Shown: positions 1 to 13,009, counted from the stretch's first letter. The stretch is DNA of 64,000 nt from Cyprinodon diabolis (GCA_030533445.1 CM060075.1:34837196-34901195); one strand, 5' to 3'. The notes: a model not told the origin generated them from the sequence alone. Made by a program: numbers and translations.

Positions 1-2144
1 GCCAGATGAAGCTACTATGACATGAAAATGCAAAGTCAACATAAAGAGAAATGACAAAAAGTGAACCCTATGTCTTCCAGAAGAATAAGGCTTTAGCAGC
101 TTATCTGAACAGTTTTAAGCCTAGTCTTATAGATAGAAAGGGTGTACAACTCAGGGATTAAACACCAAGTTGAATATACAGGATAGGAGCAGAATTCATT
201 GTTTATTTATTCCTCAGACCTACTCCACTATCACCAATTTGTCAGTGGACATGATTTGTAGTTTTTTGTGTGTTTTAATTGGACAAACTACTCATAAGTT
301 CCAGTTTTGTCTCACGATTCTGCTAAATATTTGTACTGTGAAAATGTTGTGACCTCCTAGATGAGTTGTTGATACACTCTTTGAATAATATTAGTAGAAT
401 TTTTTAAATTTGTCTAGGTGCTAATTTATGTTTTTAAATTGCCATGAATTACACTTAAGAAGGTAATAAATACAAAATTGTTATTATTTTTTTCACAATG
501 CTGTAGGTATGAAACAATGTCAGGTAATTTGGCATAATTATATAAAAATCTAAGCAGGATTAGGTTTGTTTGAGGTATTAGGCTTGATTCTGATTTTGTC
601 TAATCATATCTATAAAATTTAATTGCATTTATAAAGTACCAGCATTTTGAAGGGAATAAAGTGCTGTATAGTGAAAGAATCAGCATTAACAGATATAAGA
701 TTAAAAACAATTAAAAACAAAAGATTCAATAGAAAACATGAAAATATATGTAAGAAATGCTTATTTAAGATAAAACAAGTCAACAACTCAGAGGTATCAA
801 AAGCCATAGTGAATAAATGAGTTTAGAGTTACATTTTAAGAGCAACTACTAAAGAGACCTCTTTGGTGTGTAAAGGGAAGACAACAGCGGAGAGATGTAC
901 AGAGTTGCACTGAAGGGATTGTTAAATGACCATCATTTACCCATAAATGCCATCTCAGGTAAGACAAACCTTCTGTTTTGTGTGAACAATGGTACCCTAT
1001 ACAGTCAAATCCAGAAATGTTTCCCACCTTCTGTTTCTTTTTTATGACAATTATTTAAAATTATTACTTTCTGGGGTTTGTTTCCACAATTTTCTTTCCA
1101 CCAAAGAAGAAACGAAATCTTAAATCTTTAAAACGAATCTGTTTTAAGAACATCCAGAGACAACTGTTATCTGGGAGGCTGATTTAATGAAAATATTAAT
1201 TCTTCTTGCCAATGTTGTCCTTGAGTAATACTAAAATGATAAAGCAGTTTTATAAGGCTGAAACTAAAGGGCAATAACTGCAGATAACTGTTACAGTGTA
1301 ATTTTCCAATGCAGCAGAGGGTTGCAGAAAGGTACTGGTTGATATAATATGACAAAACAAGACATTTGGAGTGTTTCACCACGAGCCAGAAATCTGTATT
1401 TCTAATTAGTCACAAAGTTTTCTTATTATTGCTTGATTTACAAGTTGTGTTCGTTTTGTTTATAAGGTGTTACCTACTATCAGCCAAGTCCATAAAAGCT
1501 ACAGTTTTTGATAGTGTAGTGACACATATCACATGGCAACTCCTCAATGCATTAAGGGAACTAGACATGGTAAATAATATTGCCTGCAAGGTGAACTCTC
1601 AAGGTATTTGTGCTTTCACGAAAATACAAAAATTCACCTTTTTGTTTTCCAGCTTAAAGCATTTTAGATCGACCCAAAACAGGTCAGCCAATCATATTGC
1701 AGAATTATGTTTTAAGGCAGGACATATAGCTGTGAAGAAATTGAGACCGGCTGAGCCCACATCTAAACCAGAATAAACATGGCATTGCAGGAGGACGTAT
1801 GAGTAGCTGCTGAATAATCCATATGTTTTGTCAGAAACCTCAATATCATCTTTGACAGAGGAACAACAGCAGCATAAAATGTTAAATTGCTGTAGTTTCT
1901 CTTTGAGCGTTATTTCATTTCCTACAGTGATTGGCAAAGCCAAACCTTGGGTGTCTGCCTACCAATCAGCTCAAACGTTTTTGCTGAATGTCCCTCTGTT
2001 CCCCTTACAGGTTCAACGGAAGCAGACCCAGGTCAATAATGTGTAAAATGAAACCTGAATCCTAAACGTTATCAATATGGACTGTCAGGGTACATATTGA
2101 ACATGACATGCTTAAATTTAAATCCGATATCAGACTAGGGTAGA
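1..2144. other. Gene-free AT-rich sequence
   Basis: I see no exon, RNA gene or defined repeat. The open stretches here are short and lack any family resemblance. Confidence 0.6.
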
Positions 2145-2186
2145 CATGGGGTTTAATGCAGAGCCATTTCTGCTTTAAACCCCATG
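2145..2186. repeat. 17 bp stem, 8 nt loop inverted repeat
   Basis: Arms 2145-2161 and 2170-2186 pair with one mismatch (CATGGGGTTTAA core). Pairing does not extend, so it is too short for a typical pre-miRNA. Confidence 0.7.
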
Positions 2187-2429
2187 AACAGTCAGATAAA
2201 GGAGCAACATACAGTTTGTGGATGGGTAAGAGTCAGATTAGAATGGGTGAACAATGGCTGGAAATAAACCATATTTTACAACCATGATGTACAGTATAAC
2301 ATCTCTGAATAGACGAAACAGCCAACCTTGAAGCAAATGTAGATGACCATTCCTGAAACTAAACCTCTCAAGCAAATAAAAGGAAACTGATGCTATATCT
2401 CACACAGGCCAAAATGAGAAAGCATAAGA

Positions 2430-3191
2430 TTAATGTTAGCTGGTCCATGTTGGGATCTGGAGGTCTGTCCACTTTCTCCACCAGAGGGCGTACTAGATCT
2501 CCTAGAGCCGGAGCTGATTGCTACCCCCTGTCGCTCATCTGCTCATCAGGGGATCTGTACTTAAGGAGGCAGAGGACGTCTCTCCAGTGCCAGAGTGTTT
2601 GCCAGTTACGGTTAGCAACCCTGAGCCAACCTGCCTGTCTGAATCTCTGACTCCTTTGAAACCTGAACCTAAACCTGAACCTGATCCGTTTTCTCCTTTT
2701 TGCTTCCCAGGTTGAACCTGCCTGAAAACCTGAAAACCCTGAAGAGTTTCTCTGTTGGAAATCTGCCTGTCTGATCTCTGAGGAACCCTGGAGAATCTTA
2801 CCTGCCAAAGACCTGCCTGCCTGCTCTCAGAAGAATCTAGAAGGGTAACTCAAACCAGTTATCTGCAAACACCCAAACCAAGCTCTGCCTCCGCCAAGCC
2901 CTCAGCCTGCCGACAGCCTCTGGACCCTCAAGGTCGCCCCCCTCAGCCCTTAAGCTCGAACTCCAGAACAGGTACAGTCCTGCTCACTCACATCCTGCTA
3001 ATTATCTGGACATCTGCTAACATCTCTGTCCCCCTCTGCAGTGAACCCGCTCGTGACCAGTCCCGGCTCAGATTAAACCCCCTGGATCTGTTTATTCTCT
3101 GTGCAGAAACATCACCTAATAAACCTTTGAACTTTTCTCCTGTTTCCGTGTGTTCTGCATGTGGGCTAGGAACCTTAAGCCAAACATGACA
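2430..3191 (+). repeat. LTR-like repeat, + orientation
   Basis: A CT-rich stretch with CCTGCCTG-type words, AATAAA near 3,118, and the terminal TGACA at 3187-3191. Its 3' 450 bp align by eye with an inverted copy at 11,327-11,790 (shared TGAACCC, CTCTGCCTCCGCC, GTTCTGCATGTGGG). Both copies keep an intron-like interval, CAG|GTACAG to CTGCAG|TGAACC (2972-3041 here). The organisation fits a solo LTR of a Gypsy-type element; the left end is approximate. Confidence 0.55.
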
Positions 3192-3369
3192 GTCCAAGGA
3201 ATGTCAGGTTTTAGTCACAACAATTAGAGATTTGGTTTAGAGGATAAGAAATCAAAATTTATTGGAATGATGGACTTTTTACCGCTCAACTTAGCACCGT
3301 TTAAGCACCACTGCTTTCTTGAGTATTGTTTGCAACCATGTCCCTGTTTCTAAAGGCAACTTGTTGTCA

Positions 3370-3802
3370 CAATTCAGAACAGATTGACCTAGTATTCAGG
3401 CAAGACAGACAGTGATACCTCTGTGAGGCAGGAAACTTTGGAGAGAGGAAACACAGTTTACTGACCACGTAAATAGAGGAAGATTATGAACGTGAGTTAC
3501 TAACCTGGTTTACATGTTTAGTCCATCGACAGAAAAGGAGGTACGATCCAGCCGGTGGGCTGCCTACCAGATCAGACGGCCACAGCCAAGAGTGTCCCAG
3601 ATGCTGCAGCTCTGGAGAATATGCAGGAGTCTGAAGCCAGCTCAGGCAAACAGATCAGAACAGGAACAGTCAGGCTCAGATATAAGAGTCCAAAGACAGT
3701 TTAGGTAAAACGTTCAGATGGGAAAAGGCAGGCTCAGCGGTTGAGAGGCAAAACAGGTCAGGATCAGGAAATCAGACATACCAAGGAACTCTAAAAACTA
3801 GT
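3370..3802. repeat. Purine-rich LTR-like fragment
   Basis: Repeated CAGGATCAG, CAGACAGTGAT and GGAAACACAGTTTA-type words resemble the interior of the LTR-like repeats at 9.8 and 11.3 kb. The ends are not defined. Confidence 0.3.
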
Positions 3803-5114
3803 GATGGTGAGATTAGGCCTCATGAGGCATTAAACCGTTTGGGCAAATTGCTACAACCATCCCCACAGTTCATGAAGCTTCATGTTAACATGTCACCACC
3901 TACTGATGGAGTACAGTAGGACTACAGTTAGTAATATAATCTGTGATTTTTTTGCTATTGTTTTTTTCCCATTTAAATTCCGTTGAAATTGTAAATGAAT
4001 GATATGTATAATAAAACTGTAAGGTTTTTTTGTGCGTAAAATATCTTAGAAGGGAACAATATTGTTAGGTACACTATTTCTTTGTCATTTTAATGAAATA
4101 AGCTCAGGGAAATATTGAAAGTGCTTGTGAAAATAGGCACTGATAAGCAAAGTGAAAGGTGTCATTTTTATTAAAGAATATTAGCTTTTTCACAGTTTTT
4201 GGTTTTAATCTGGTTGGAAGTTATGTGTCCACCCAATCGTTTGGTTAAACCCACCAATCTAATTTGGCAGTGTTAAAGCTAATTTGTCAAAGTTACAGCT
4301 GATGCCACTTGCAATAGTAACTATTATACAGAGAGCAAAAGTACTTATATTACAATGGAAACCAGTGGCTTACTCAGATTCTGATCATTATATTGTTTAA
4401 TCTTAACAAAACTATTTCAACCAGCTAGATTGGTTGCTTTTATGACCTATCTATTCTTAGAATCTATCCAAACTCTATCCAGCTGACAGCAACTGTACTG
4501 CAAACTCCCCCACCTTGACTGAATACTGAGGCTGTTTAAATGCCAGTCGAAGTTCACGGGTGAGCTGAACCACTTCCCCAAGCGGTCACGTGGTATGGCG
4601 GTAGCGAGGCTTTGGACGTCATCAATTTTGGCCCATCCCCTAAATAAAGCAGTCCTCGATATGAGCTTCACAAAACACCCCCTCCACTCCTTGATACACA
4701 ACTTGAACACTTGGCTTATTTCATAACATAACCACTATAAACACTCTCAACCACTGGCTAGAGGGAACAAGAATAATCTGGCTCTGAGGACTGGATGCAA
4801 CTTAAACTGTTTTTTGAACATAACTAACTGTAAAACTGTAATATATAAATGAAGACAAATTCAGTTGAAATCAGTCAGACTTTTTGTGTGACAGCAAATG
4901 TTGAGTCAATGCGATCTTTACATCCTCTCGAAAAATGACTTTTACTTTGTGTAAATGTCTGATCTTTGTTTATAAGCTGAATCTATGTTGTTACTGGTAC
5001 AGTACAATAGTGGGTGCTGTAGTTCAGTTGGTACTAAGCTGCATGCAAAAGTAAGATATTTTTTGCGACCTTCCTGTCAGTCAGTGCTCAGAGCTTTTCC
5101 AATCTCTCTATCTC
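3803..5114. other. Gene-free; possible DNA-transposon end at the left
   Basis: GTGATGGTGAGATTAGGCCT at 3,801 followed by CATGAGGCATTAAACC resembles the terminus of a fish DNA transposon, and GTTTCATCTTATGAGGCATT near 7,620 might be a distant partner. This is weak. The rest is featureless AT-rich DNA. Confidence 0.25.
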
Positions 5115-6003
5115 GCAGTGAGTTAATCACGGAGCAGCAAGCCGACGTTTCTCTGAAGAATCTTTTTGATCAGGTTCGCCCGCTCAGTGAAATAATGGAC
5201 TGTGCATGTGGATACTCCCTGCAGGACTCGTTGTTGGTGAGGAAATGGTTACCACATGCTGATTTTGTGGGGGAACCGGTGTTTCAGATGGTGGTTCCCA
5301 TTAAACTTCACTCCGCAGTGTTAAAAGTTGCTCATGACGAGTCTGGCCATTCTGGTGTACGTAAGACGTATGACCGTGTTCTGGCCACGTCCGAAGAAGG
5401 ACGTTTCATCTTATGTTAAGGTATGTCATGTCTGCCAGGTCATTTCCAAGCCCAATCAGGTTTTGAAACCGTTCCCTCTGAGCCCAATTATTGCCGCATC
5501 TGAGCCATTTGAGCATTTGATAATCGACTGCATGGGCCCGTTACCCCGCTCAAAGGCTGGGACATCATATCTGCTCACTGTGATGTGCCAAAGTACACAT
5601 TATCCAGCAGCTTATCCGTTATGTACAATAACAGCCAGGTCGGTTGTACGTGCGCTCACTCCCGTAATACAGTCTGACCAAGGCACTAATTTCTCATCAC
5701 ATTTGTTCAGTCAGGTTCTGAAACAGCTACGGGTGCGACACAATAAAGCAACAGCATATCATCCAGAGAGTCAGGGGGCGTTAGAGCGTTTCTACCAGAC
5801 TCTGAAGTCTCTCCTGTGCGCTTACTGTACAGAACTGGCAGGTGACTGGGAGGACGGATTGCCTTGGCTGATGTTGGCCGTCAGGGAGGTAACCCAGGAA
5901 AGCACCGGGTTTAGTCCAAATGAACTGGTTTTTGCACACACCGTTAAGGGTCCGTTGGCTGTGGTGGCGGACGGGCTGAAAGAGCATGTCTCTTTTTTTT
6001 ATT
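5115..6003 (+). pseudogene. Ty3/Gypsy retrotransposon pol relic: integrase region, frameshifted and internally deleted
   Basis: Two reading frames join at about 5,381-5,385. The first holds the linker and the His half of the integrase zinc-binding region (VAHDESGHSGVRKTYDR). The second holds the Cys half (CHVCQ), then a DDE catalytic core: Asp in IIDCMGPLP, Asp in QSDQGTNF, Glu in QGALERF with the usual 35-residue spacing between the last two. The first-to-second Asp spacing is 49, about ten residues shorter than usual, pointing to an in-frame deletion near RALTPVIQS. The frame ends in a T-run at about 5,990-6,000. No reverse transcriptase or gag is seen, so it is dead. Confidence 0.88.
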
Positions 6004-6142
6004 AGAAATTAGGACTGAATGCACAATGGTCTGAAGGCAGCTTGATGAGGCTCGATGGCAGATTTATGAACCTACAGCTAAACACCGGCGGAGCTAGGTA
6101 CAGGTTTAGAGCTTTATTTGTTTATAAAGTTTGTACGTTATG

Positions 6143-6971
6143 CAGTGATGGGACTAACGGCGTTGAAAGTAACGGCGTTACTAACGCCGTTACCTTGTTT
6201 TAGTAACGAGTAATCTAACTAATTACTTTGACTGTAACTATAACGCAGTTACCATTGCAGACACCCCGTTACTGCCCGTTACTCAGGTCGCACAATGAAC
6301 CTTTTTTCATGATAGGACTCTTGCGCAGCTGCGTGAAGCTGACACCCCACCCACGTCAAAAAACTCTGCAAATAGACTGAATGGTTAGTGCAACGTTAGT
6401 GCAGATTTGTGCAGAAAAAAATATTGTTTGTGCTACTTTTGTTTAAGAGATATTAAAGATTATTTTTTAGGTCATCCAGAGGTGTGCGCCTTGTCATGAG
6501 AGAGGGGAGGATGAGAATGGCTGATGTATAGTGAGATTCCCTCTGTCAGTTGGGTAGGTGGGTGTTTCTGCTGGCGGGTGTTAACGTACAGCACACACAG
6601 AGAGATGGAGAGTGAGGAAGATCCAGCAGCAAAACAGCGTTTTCCACATGGAAATACCGGTGTTACCTCGAGCCGCGTTTCCCCATCACATACGGTTTCC
6701 TCTGCATCTCCGCACAGCGCAGGCGGCACGAGTCACCGCGCAAGCGACAGGAAACGTGCATGCTCGCTAAAGGCGCGCAACAGTCGCCCTGTGCTCGCGC
6801 CACAGGAGAACTATGGAGAGCGTGAACGATCAAATGAAAGGGAGAAATCTGGATGGATGGATGGATATTCTGCCTTTTCAACCTACTGTATTTTTTATTT
6901 TAAACATTATTTGATGGCCTTTGTGTCAGGGATGGAGATCCATATTTTATGTCACACACAGAGTATAGATC

Positions 6972-7004
<33 letters not shown>

Positions 7005-7396
7005 GTTGCAGTATCTATAACAACCCAAACACACAGGATTTCAGAATTAGACATCACCAGTTATTAATTTCACCAGATCTGAATGCCCTGTTAAAAAACT
7101 TCACATGGCGTTCCCCCCTGATGTCATTTACTTTGAGTTGCAATAAATGCAAAACTCTCTGCAGGTTCTTGTCTTTGTCATCCACTCTATTCAGCTGGCT
7201 TTGGAAACACACGGCGAGAAGGTGGGGGCTGGGTGGTGAGGGTTACGGGGGCGAGAAACACAAAAGTAACGCAATAGTTACTTTTACTAGTAACTAGTTA
7301 CTTTTATTGTGGAGTAACTCAGTTAGTAACTCAGTTACTTTTTGGGAGAAGTAACTAGTAACTAATTACTTTTTCAAAGTAACGTGCCCAACACTG
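6143..7396. mobile_element. hAT-like element, 1,254 bp, perfect 8 bp target duplication
   Basis: The ends CAGTGATGGG and CCCAACACTG are inverted repeats (9/10), followed inward by GTTACTTT/AAAGTAAC-type words. The flanks are identical: ACGTTATG at 6135-6142 and 7397-7404. The interior has a 450 bp open stretch (6,524-6,982) that I do not recognise, GGAT and GATA microsatellites (about 6,850 and 6,972-7,004), and no recognisable DDE transposase. It is probably an internally deleted, non-autonomous copy, inserted just downstream of the Gypsy relic. Confidence 0.9.
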
Positions 7397-7404
7397 ACGT
7401 TATG

Positions 7405-9772
7405 TAATGTATTTTTATATTTTGTCAAAGAAAAGCATCTAAGCGGTTATTTTTTATGTTTGTGTTTTTTTAGTTTTCACACTGTAAATTGGTTATGAAT
7501 CCAGTAAATGAAAACAACTGCACCCTCCGAGGCACTCTGTTTCTACTTTGGTCTGAGGGACTGCTACACTTTGGCTTTTAATTGGCATTTATTTTGAGTA
7601 CCATGGAAACAGTACCATGTTTCATCTTATGAGGCATTTTGGTTAACCTTGGGGTTTTAAATTAACAATGTTGATTAAAATAATATTGACACTCCAAGAC
7701 TTATGGTAAATGGCTCAATTTATAAAGTGGTTTTCAAGTCATACTTACTTCTCAAATTGCTTTACACTAGAGCCACTTTTACCGGGGTCCATCTATCAAT
7801 GAAGGGCAACATGATCTTATCCATCCATCCATCCATCCATCCATCCATCCATCCATCCATCCATCCATCCATCCATCCATCCAGCCTCAGTGGGCAGGGC
7901 CAGACGTCCCTCTCCCCCGCCACTTGGGCCAGCTCCTCTGGGGGAATGCCAAGGCATTCTCAGGCCAGCAAGGGAAACATAGAGTCTCTCCAGTGTGTCC
8001 CAGATCTCCCTCTGTGTCTCCAACCGATTTTGATCTTATAATACATAAAAACTAGATAGAACTTGATATGAAGAATCTGTGCTGGCTTCAATATCTGATC
8101 ATAAGTTTGTTATCATGCTTGAAAACTGATAATAACCAATACCATATATCATGTATTTCCCTATAATCTGGACACAATGAAAGACCAACCAAAGTGCTGA
8201 GATTGCTTCTCTGCATCAGTAAACACCCATAATGTTGAGCTGCATCACAATCATTGTCAAATGCCACATGACCGTTCCCCTCCCTTCCGCCTCATGAAAC
8301 AAAAAAAGCAACTACATTACATGGATGCAAATATCAGACTGATGCAGCTGTCCCTAAAAATGACATCAGCCAATACAGATTTTATCGATCTATTAGACAC
8401 TACCTTTTTGTCTCAACTTATAACCACTATAGCGGTCTATTTTGATGCAAAGGAGAAGTGACCCTCCTATGACCAAAGTTCTGGAAAGACCATTTAAAAT
8501 CCATTATAGTAAACTGAGCCCTGACAGTCTATCACTCATAACACAAACACCTGAGATTCTCCTATTGAGGTAAAGGCTCGTCTCCTGGGCAAAAAGGGGC
8601 TGTGAGAATTGTTTAGTTGAGATATCGGCCTTATAAATTCAATATTTGTCCTTGAGAAGATTGTTAAAGTACCCCTTTTTTTGGAGAATGTATGGAGGCA
8701 GAAAACATACCAGTATCCTTGCTGCAAAAGTGCTTGTAATTAAAATCTCTGCAAAAATCTGAAAAATAGGGGCATTTCTCTCAAATGAAATATGCACCTA
8801 TAGATTTTAAAATTAACCAGCAGCGTCGGATTTAATATGTTTTTCTTCTATAGTCTATGACTGCATAACAAATTATATATATATTTTTTTCTATTTCAGC
8901 TTCCATCTGGCAGGCTTAGCAAAGCAAAGAAATCAGCAGGTTGGAGTAACCAATGAATGCATTGTTAAGATATTATTCTCTTTATGCAAGAAGAATAAAA
9001 AAACCCAATCATCAGCCCCCTTCTGTGTATACGTCAAGCCATGAGGCTCCTGTTGAGATTTTGTCCTTTTTCTTTTAAAGAAAAAAGAAAAAGTAGCTCT
9101 ACCAAATAGTAGTGCCTCTTTTTATATTCCTCACTGCTAATTGGAGTTGTCCAGTTCCTCGTGGACAGCAAGCTTAACTTCCAATCACAAGTCTTTCTCC
9201 TTTAGGCCAAACCAAAGCCAGACCTGTTAATTAACTCCTCTGATGGCTCTCAGGCTGGAGGGGGGTGGCTGTTCACCTTTTTAGTCGACATTTGCCTTGT
9301 TAGAATATTAAAAGCTTCATCATATCAAACCTACAGGCACAAACATCTATCTAGTTCACTCTCTTCTTTCCCGTACTCACAGCCTTGAATTTACCTCCTG
9401 GCGGTCGGCTGTCCATCACAGGCGGCTTCATGGAAATTCAAGTATTGTTGCAAAAACAAGCATTCAGAGGGGGACTCATTAAAGGTGTGAAAACACACTC
9501 ATGAAAGCCTGAAGATCGGAAAAAATAAACAAGGAAAGGTGAAAGAGACGGACAACCTGAGTTATACCAGAGCCTCTGGTGATGCTCAGGTTTGAACAGC
9601 TCATGTTGCATAACAACTGATTAAAAAGCTATTTATGGAATGCAAAATAAGAGCAAGATCTGATCAACACTGAAACTGATTGTTTTACCCTGCAGGTAAC
9701 AAATAAAATTTTATTTTTACATATGTTTTATTTAAATAAAGCCTCATGAATAGAAGTTCAGAGCCATTTGTG
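7405..9772. other. Gene-free sequence
   Basis: Apart from the ATCC microsatellite and a short A/T inverted repeat at 9,066-9,093 I see nothing definable. The 8,880-9,450 stretch is less AT-biased and might be conserved non-coding DNA. Confidence 0.45.
7818..7882 (+). repeat. (ATCC)n microsatellite
   Basis: About 16 tandem ATCC units. Confidence 0.95.
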
Positions 9773-10437
9773 TAATGATCTCAGAATGTAGGACCCAGAA
9801 TTCGAGGCGAGACAGGCAGTGGGAAAGTTCAAAGCGTTTATTTAACAAAACAGGTGCGCGGGGCTGCTCGTGTGCTGCGGGGCGGATCTCTGCAGAAATG
9901 GGAGAATACAGGTCAGTGACTGGATATGGAGCTTAACACGACTTGGAGCAAAGTCACTGACCTGATTCGAATTTCAGTCCGTTCGCGGAGCTTTGACCGC
10001 AGTTGCGGCGGGAGACGCCCTCAGAGTTCCTAGAGAGTGAGCGGAGCAGACGCGGAGCAGACGCCGAGCAGCAACAGAGTCCTGAAGGGAAATCCAAGGC
10101 CGAAGTCAGACGACAGTTCCAGGTTCAGAAGCCGGTAGAATCCAGGATCAGACAGGACAAACGGAGCAGACCGGGGCAAGGCAAAAACTCGAAATCCTCA
10201 GGGCAGAAAACTGGTCAATATCAGGGAAACAGGCAGACTACAGATTGCTAGGGAACATATCACAAAAACACAAGAATAACCTGGCGCTGATGGGAGGCAA
10301 ACAGACAACTTAAATAGTAGAGGAAGCAGGTGGAAATGATCTGCGATAATCAGCCGCAGAACCAATTAGACAGGGGAGCAAGGAGCAAAGGAAAAAACCA
10401 AACCATCAGCGCCAAGATCATGATCTCCACAAGGACT
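9773..10437 (-). repeat. LTR-like repeat, second family
   Basis: It begins TGTAATGATCTCAGAATG and ends GATCATGATCTCCACA, with GTTTATTTAAC (- strand AATAAA) near 9,840 and a GC-rich, purine-rich interior containing the 10,003-10,251 open stretch (low complexity, rejected as a gene). It is arranged like the other LTR-like repeats but not clearly the same family. Confidence 0.45.
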
Positions 10438-11326
10438 CTACATTGACAAAGTCAAGAGGCTAGTTTGGATCTAAAGGTTGAAAAGGTTTAAAAGATTAAA
10501 TACAACATAAATGTATGCTTTTTTTTTACTGTTTTTAAAATTAAAAGATATTTTTTTATATTGACCAAAAATCCAATGACAACTTAAATGGGCATACTAG
10601 GCGGAGGGCTCTCTTCTCTCTATAACAAAATAATACAGTAGGTGCAAAGGGCTTTTCCTTGTACGTACTCATTCTATATTTCTCTTCAAGATCAGATGAT
10701 GTAGGCAAGACTCACTCCTGACTTCACACCCCTGTGACAGAAATTATTTAAGCACCCGACTCCCCCTCTTTCTTTCTCTTTGCTCTGTAGCTTACGAGTC
10801 TAAAAGGAAAGATCCATTACGCAGCCAACTTTCTTCTGGAGAAGTCTGATTTTTGCTGGCAAAAAAAAAGCTGCTTCCTGCCTACGATTCAGAGAGAACT
10901 GAATGTAGTATCCATGTTGTGCATAAGCACATTCACTGAATATGTTCACGTTTTTAGTGAACGGTGAACTGAACAGATCCATTTTGAAGTAATGAACATG
11001 AACTACAGCGTTATTCACTCTGAGTATAATGAGAGACACACACAGCTCATGTTTACGTTCAATTGATAATGAAACTTTTAATTGGATAACATGAGGTTTT
11101 ATGGCACTTATTACGGCAAACAGCATTGGACAGATTAAGACTCATCTACGGGTATTTCTGATGCCAGTTTTGCAGAGCACTTTGCAGAGTTTTATGAACT
11201 AACAGACGAAGACTCAGACAGAAAAATAACTGAGGTTTTTGAGCAAACTGTACCCACCGGGACTTAACAAACAAGTCCGTATGTCAGCCACGTCCACTTA
11301 AAATTTAAAGTTAAAGTATCCAAGCT
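10438..11326. other. Gene-free sequence
   Basis: AT-rich, with no recognised feature. The - strand 108-codon open stretch at 10,800-11,126 has no family resemblance. Confidence 0.5.
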
Positions 11327-11825
11327 TGTCATGTTCGGCTTAATTTGCCTAACCCACATGCAGAACACTCGGAGGCAGAAGAAAAAGTTAAAAAAGTTTA
11401 TTGAACAATAAATGTGCAACAATGGATCAGGTTCAGTTAGAGGCTTGACTGGTCACGGGAGAGTTCTGTAAAGCACACAGGTTATTCAGATCCAGGAAGA
11501 GGTTTGACTGGTCACAAGTGGGTTCACTGCAAGGGAGGACAGAGAAGTTTAGCGGAGGACCAGGGAATATTGCAGGTTAAGAGTGTGTCAGGGCTGTACC
11601 TGTTCTTGAGTGGAGCAGAGCTGTAGAGGGCGGAACCTTGAGGCTCCAGAGGCTGACGGCAGGCAGAGGGCAGAGGCGGAGGCAGAGCTTACTGAGTGCA
11701 GGCAGATCACTGATTGAGTTTCCAGTTATCTTCTGAGAGCGGGCAGGCAGATCTTTGACAGAAACTGTTCTCCAGAGAACGTCTGAGAACGGACAGTGGG
11801 GTGAAGCTTGTGGTCCATGTATAAA
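11327..11825 (-). repeat. LTR-like repeat, inverted copy of the 2.4-3.2 kb element
   Basis: It starts TGTCATGTTCGGCTT, the complement of the other copy's end. TTTATTGAAC (a polyadenylation signal on the - strand) is near 11,397. The intron-like interval is 11527-11599 on the - strand. The far end is uncertain. Confidence 0.55.
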
Positions 11826-11982
11826 CTATAGAGACCATGCTTTGGTAATATTATGTAATTTCCCTTCAGGATTAATTAAGTATTTTTTAATTATATTTAA
11901 TATATAGAGGCGATACAGTAGTCCGCAATGCAGGAGCTAAGAGATCGATTCCAAGTCCAATGGCCTTTGCTGCAAGTCTTAA

Positions 11983-12132
11983 AGCAGAAATACACTTTAA
12001 CACTCATTGTACTCACCTACAGCTAAAACTGTACAATGAAACTGCAGGGTTTAAAATTTCACAGCTCATGATATCTCTTCTCACACTGTACAACCCAAAG
12101 CTCTGATACAATCTGAATGCTTACACTGTAAG
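11983..12132 (-). mobile_element. Partial second copy of the Harbinger-like MITE
   Basis: It begins AGCAGAAATACACT after TAA and shares AACTGTACAATGAAACTGCAG with the complement of the 34.6 kb copy (AACTGTACAACGAAACTGCAG). The other end is lost. Confidence 0.6.
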
Positions 12133-12328
12133 ACCAAAAACCACAAATTGGAGATGGTTGGTTGGACTATCCTATCCAGAAATCAAGTCTGATCAGCAAC
12201 AGGGTAGCGATCCATAAAAACACATAATAATGATAAAACAGAAACGTGTATCATAGGTATATGGCAGGGGCTATTTAAATGTTTTTAACATTGTTTAACA
12301 TATATCAGACAGCGAAGGAACACATTAA

Positions 12329-12330
<2 letters not shown>

Positions 12331-12364
<34 letters not shown>
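12331..12364. repeat. Short (AT)n tract
   Basis: Alternating AT with one G interruption. Confidence 0.9.
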
Positions 12365-13009
12365 TAATTGATATGCATCTAGATTTGACTTGTGAGTAAA
12401 TATAAGCATTCTAATTTTGATTAATCACTGTGTCAGCTGAGTCCCAAACCCAATGAATGAGTCTGTGGTTATTGCCTCAGACAAACCCTCTTTGTCTTGA
12501 TGTAACAGAGTTCCCCCAAACTAGGATATATTTGGGCCTAATGGCTGCCACTGGCTAAATTCTTTCCATTTGCATCATTCTCCTTTGAAGAGGGATGCAG
12601 ATGAGCCTAACGAGTGTGCTAATTATGCTCACTCGGCATGGGGAGCCTGCTGTATCTGAAGCTTTGTGTGTATGAATGAGTGTGTCTGTATTGGTATTAG
12701 ACACTGCAAGCAACAGCATGCCGGAGTGTTTACTTTTCCATGCACAAGTGAGTGTGAGTGAATAAACAACAAGAAAGTAAAAAAAAAAAAGAAAAAGGGG
12801 TGACCTGATTTCTTTTTGCAAACTGATTAATCACTAGACCTGGTTTGCTTGTAACTTTTGGGGCACCAACAAAAGTTATACCTCAGTATTTGAAACAGTC
12901 TAGTTTTTATTAAAGAAATATACAAAAATGTGTAAATTGTGTTGGAGGGATTATTTCTGTATCATTATCCTTTTTAATAATATAACCCAGCTATCCATCT
13001 TTTACCACT
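12365..13009. other. Gene-free sequence
   Basis: Nothing recognised. Confidence 0.5.

Noticed and set aside
2145..2186. microRNA precursor
   Set aside because: The stem is only 17 bp with no extension of pairing, shorter than a typical pre-miRNA.
2521..2808. Arg/Phe repeat open frame (RFRFRFRF)
   Set aside because: It comes from a short tandem CCTGAA-type repeat within the LTR-like element.
6524..6982. 152-codon open frame as a host gene
   Set aside because: It lies wholly inside a hAT element and has no recognised host domain; kept only as part of the element.
7703..8041. 112-codon open frame
   Set aside because: It reads through the ATCC microsatellite (SIHP repeats) and has no family resemblance.
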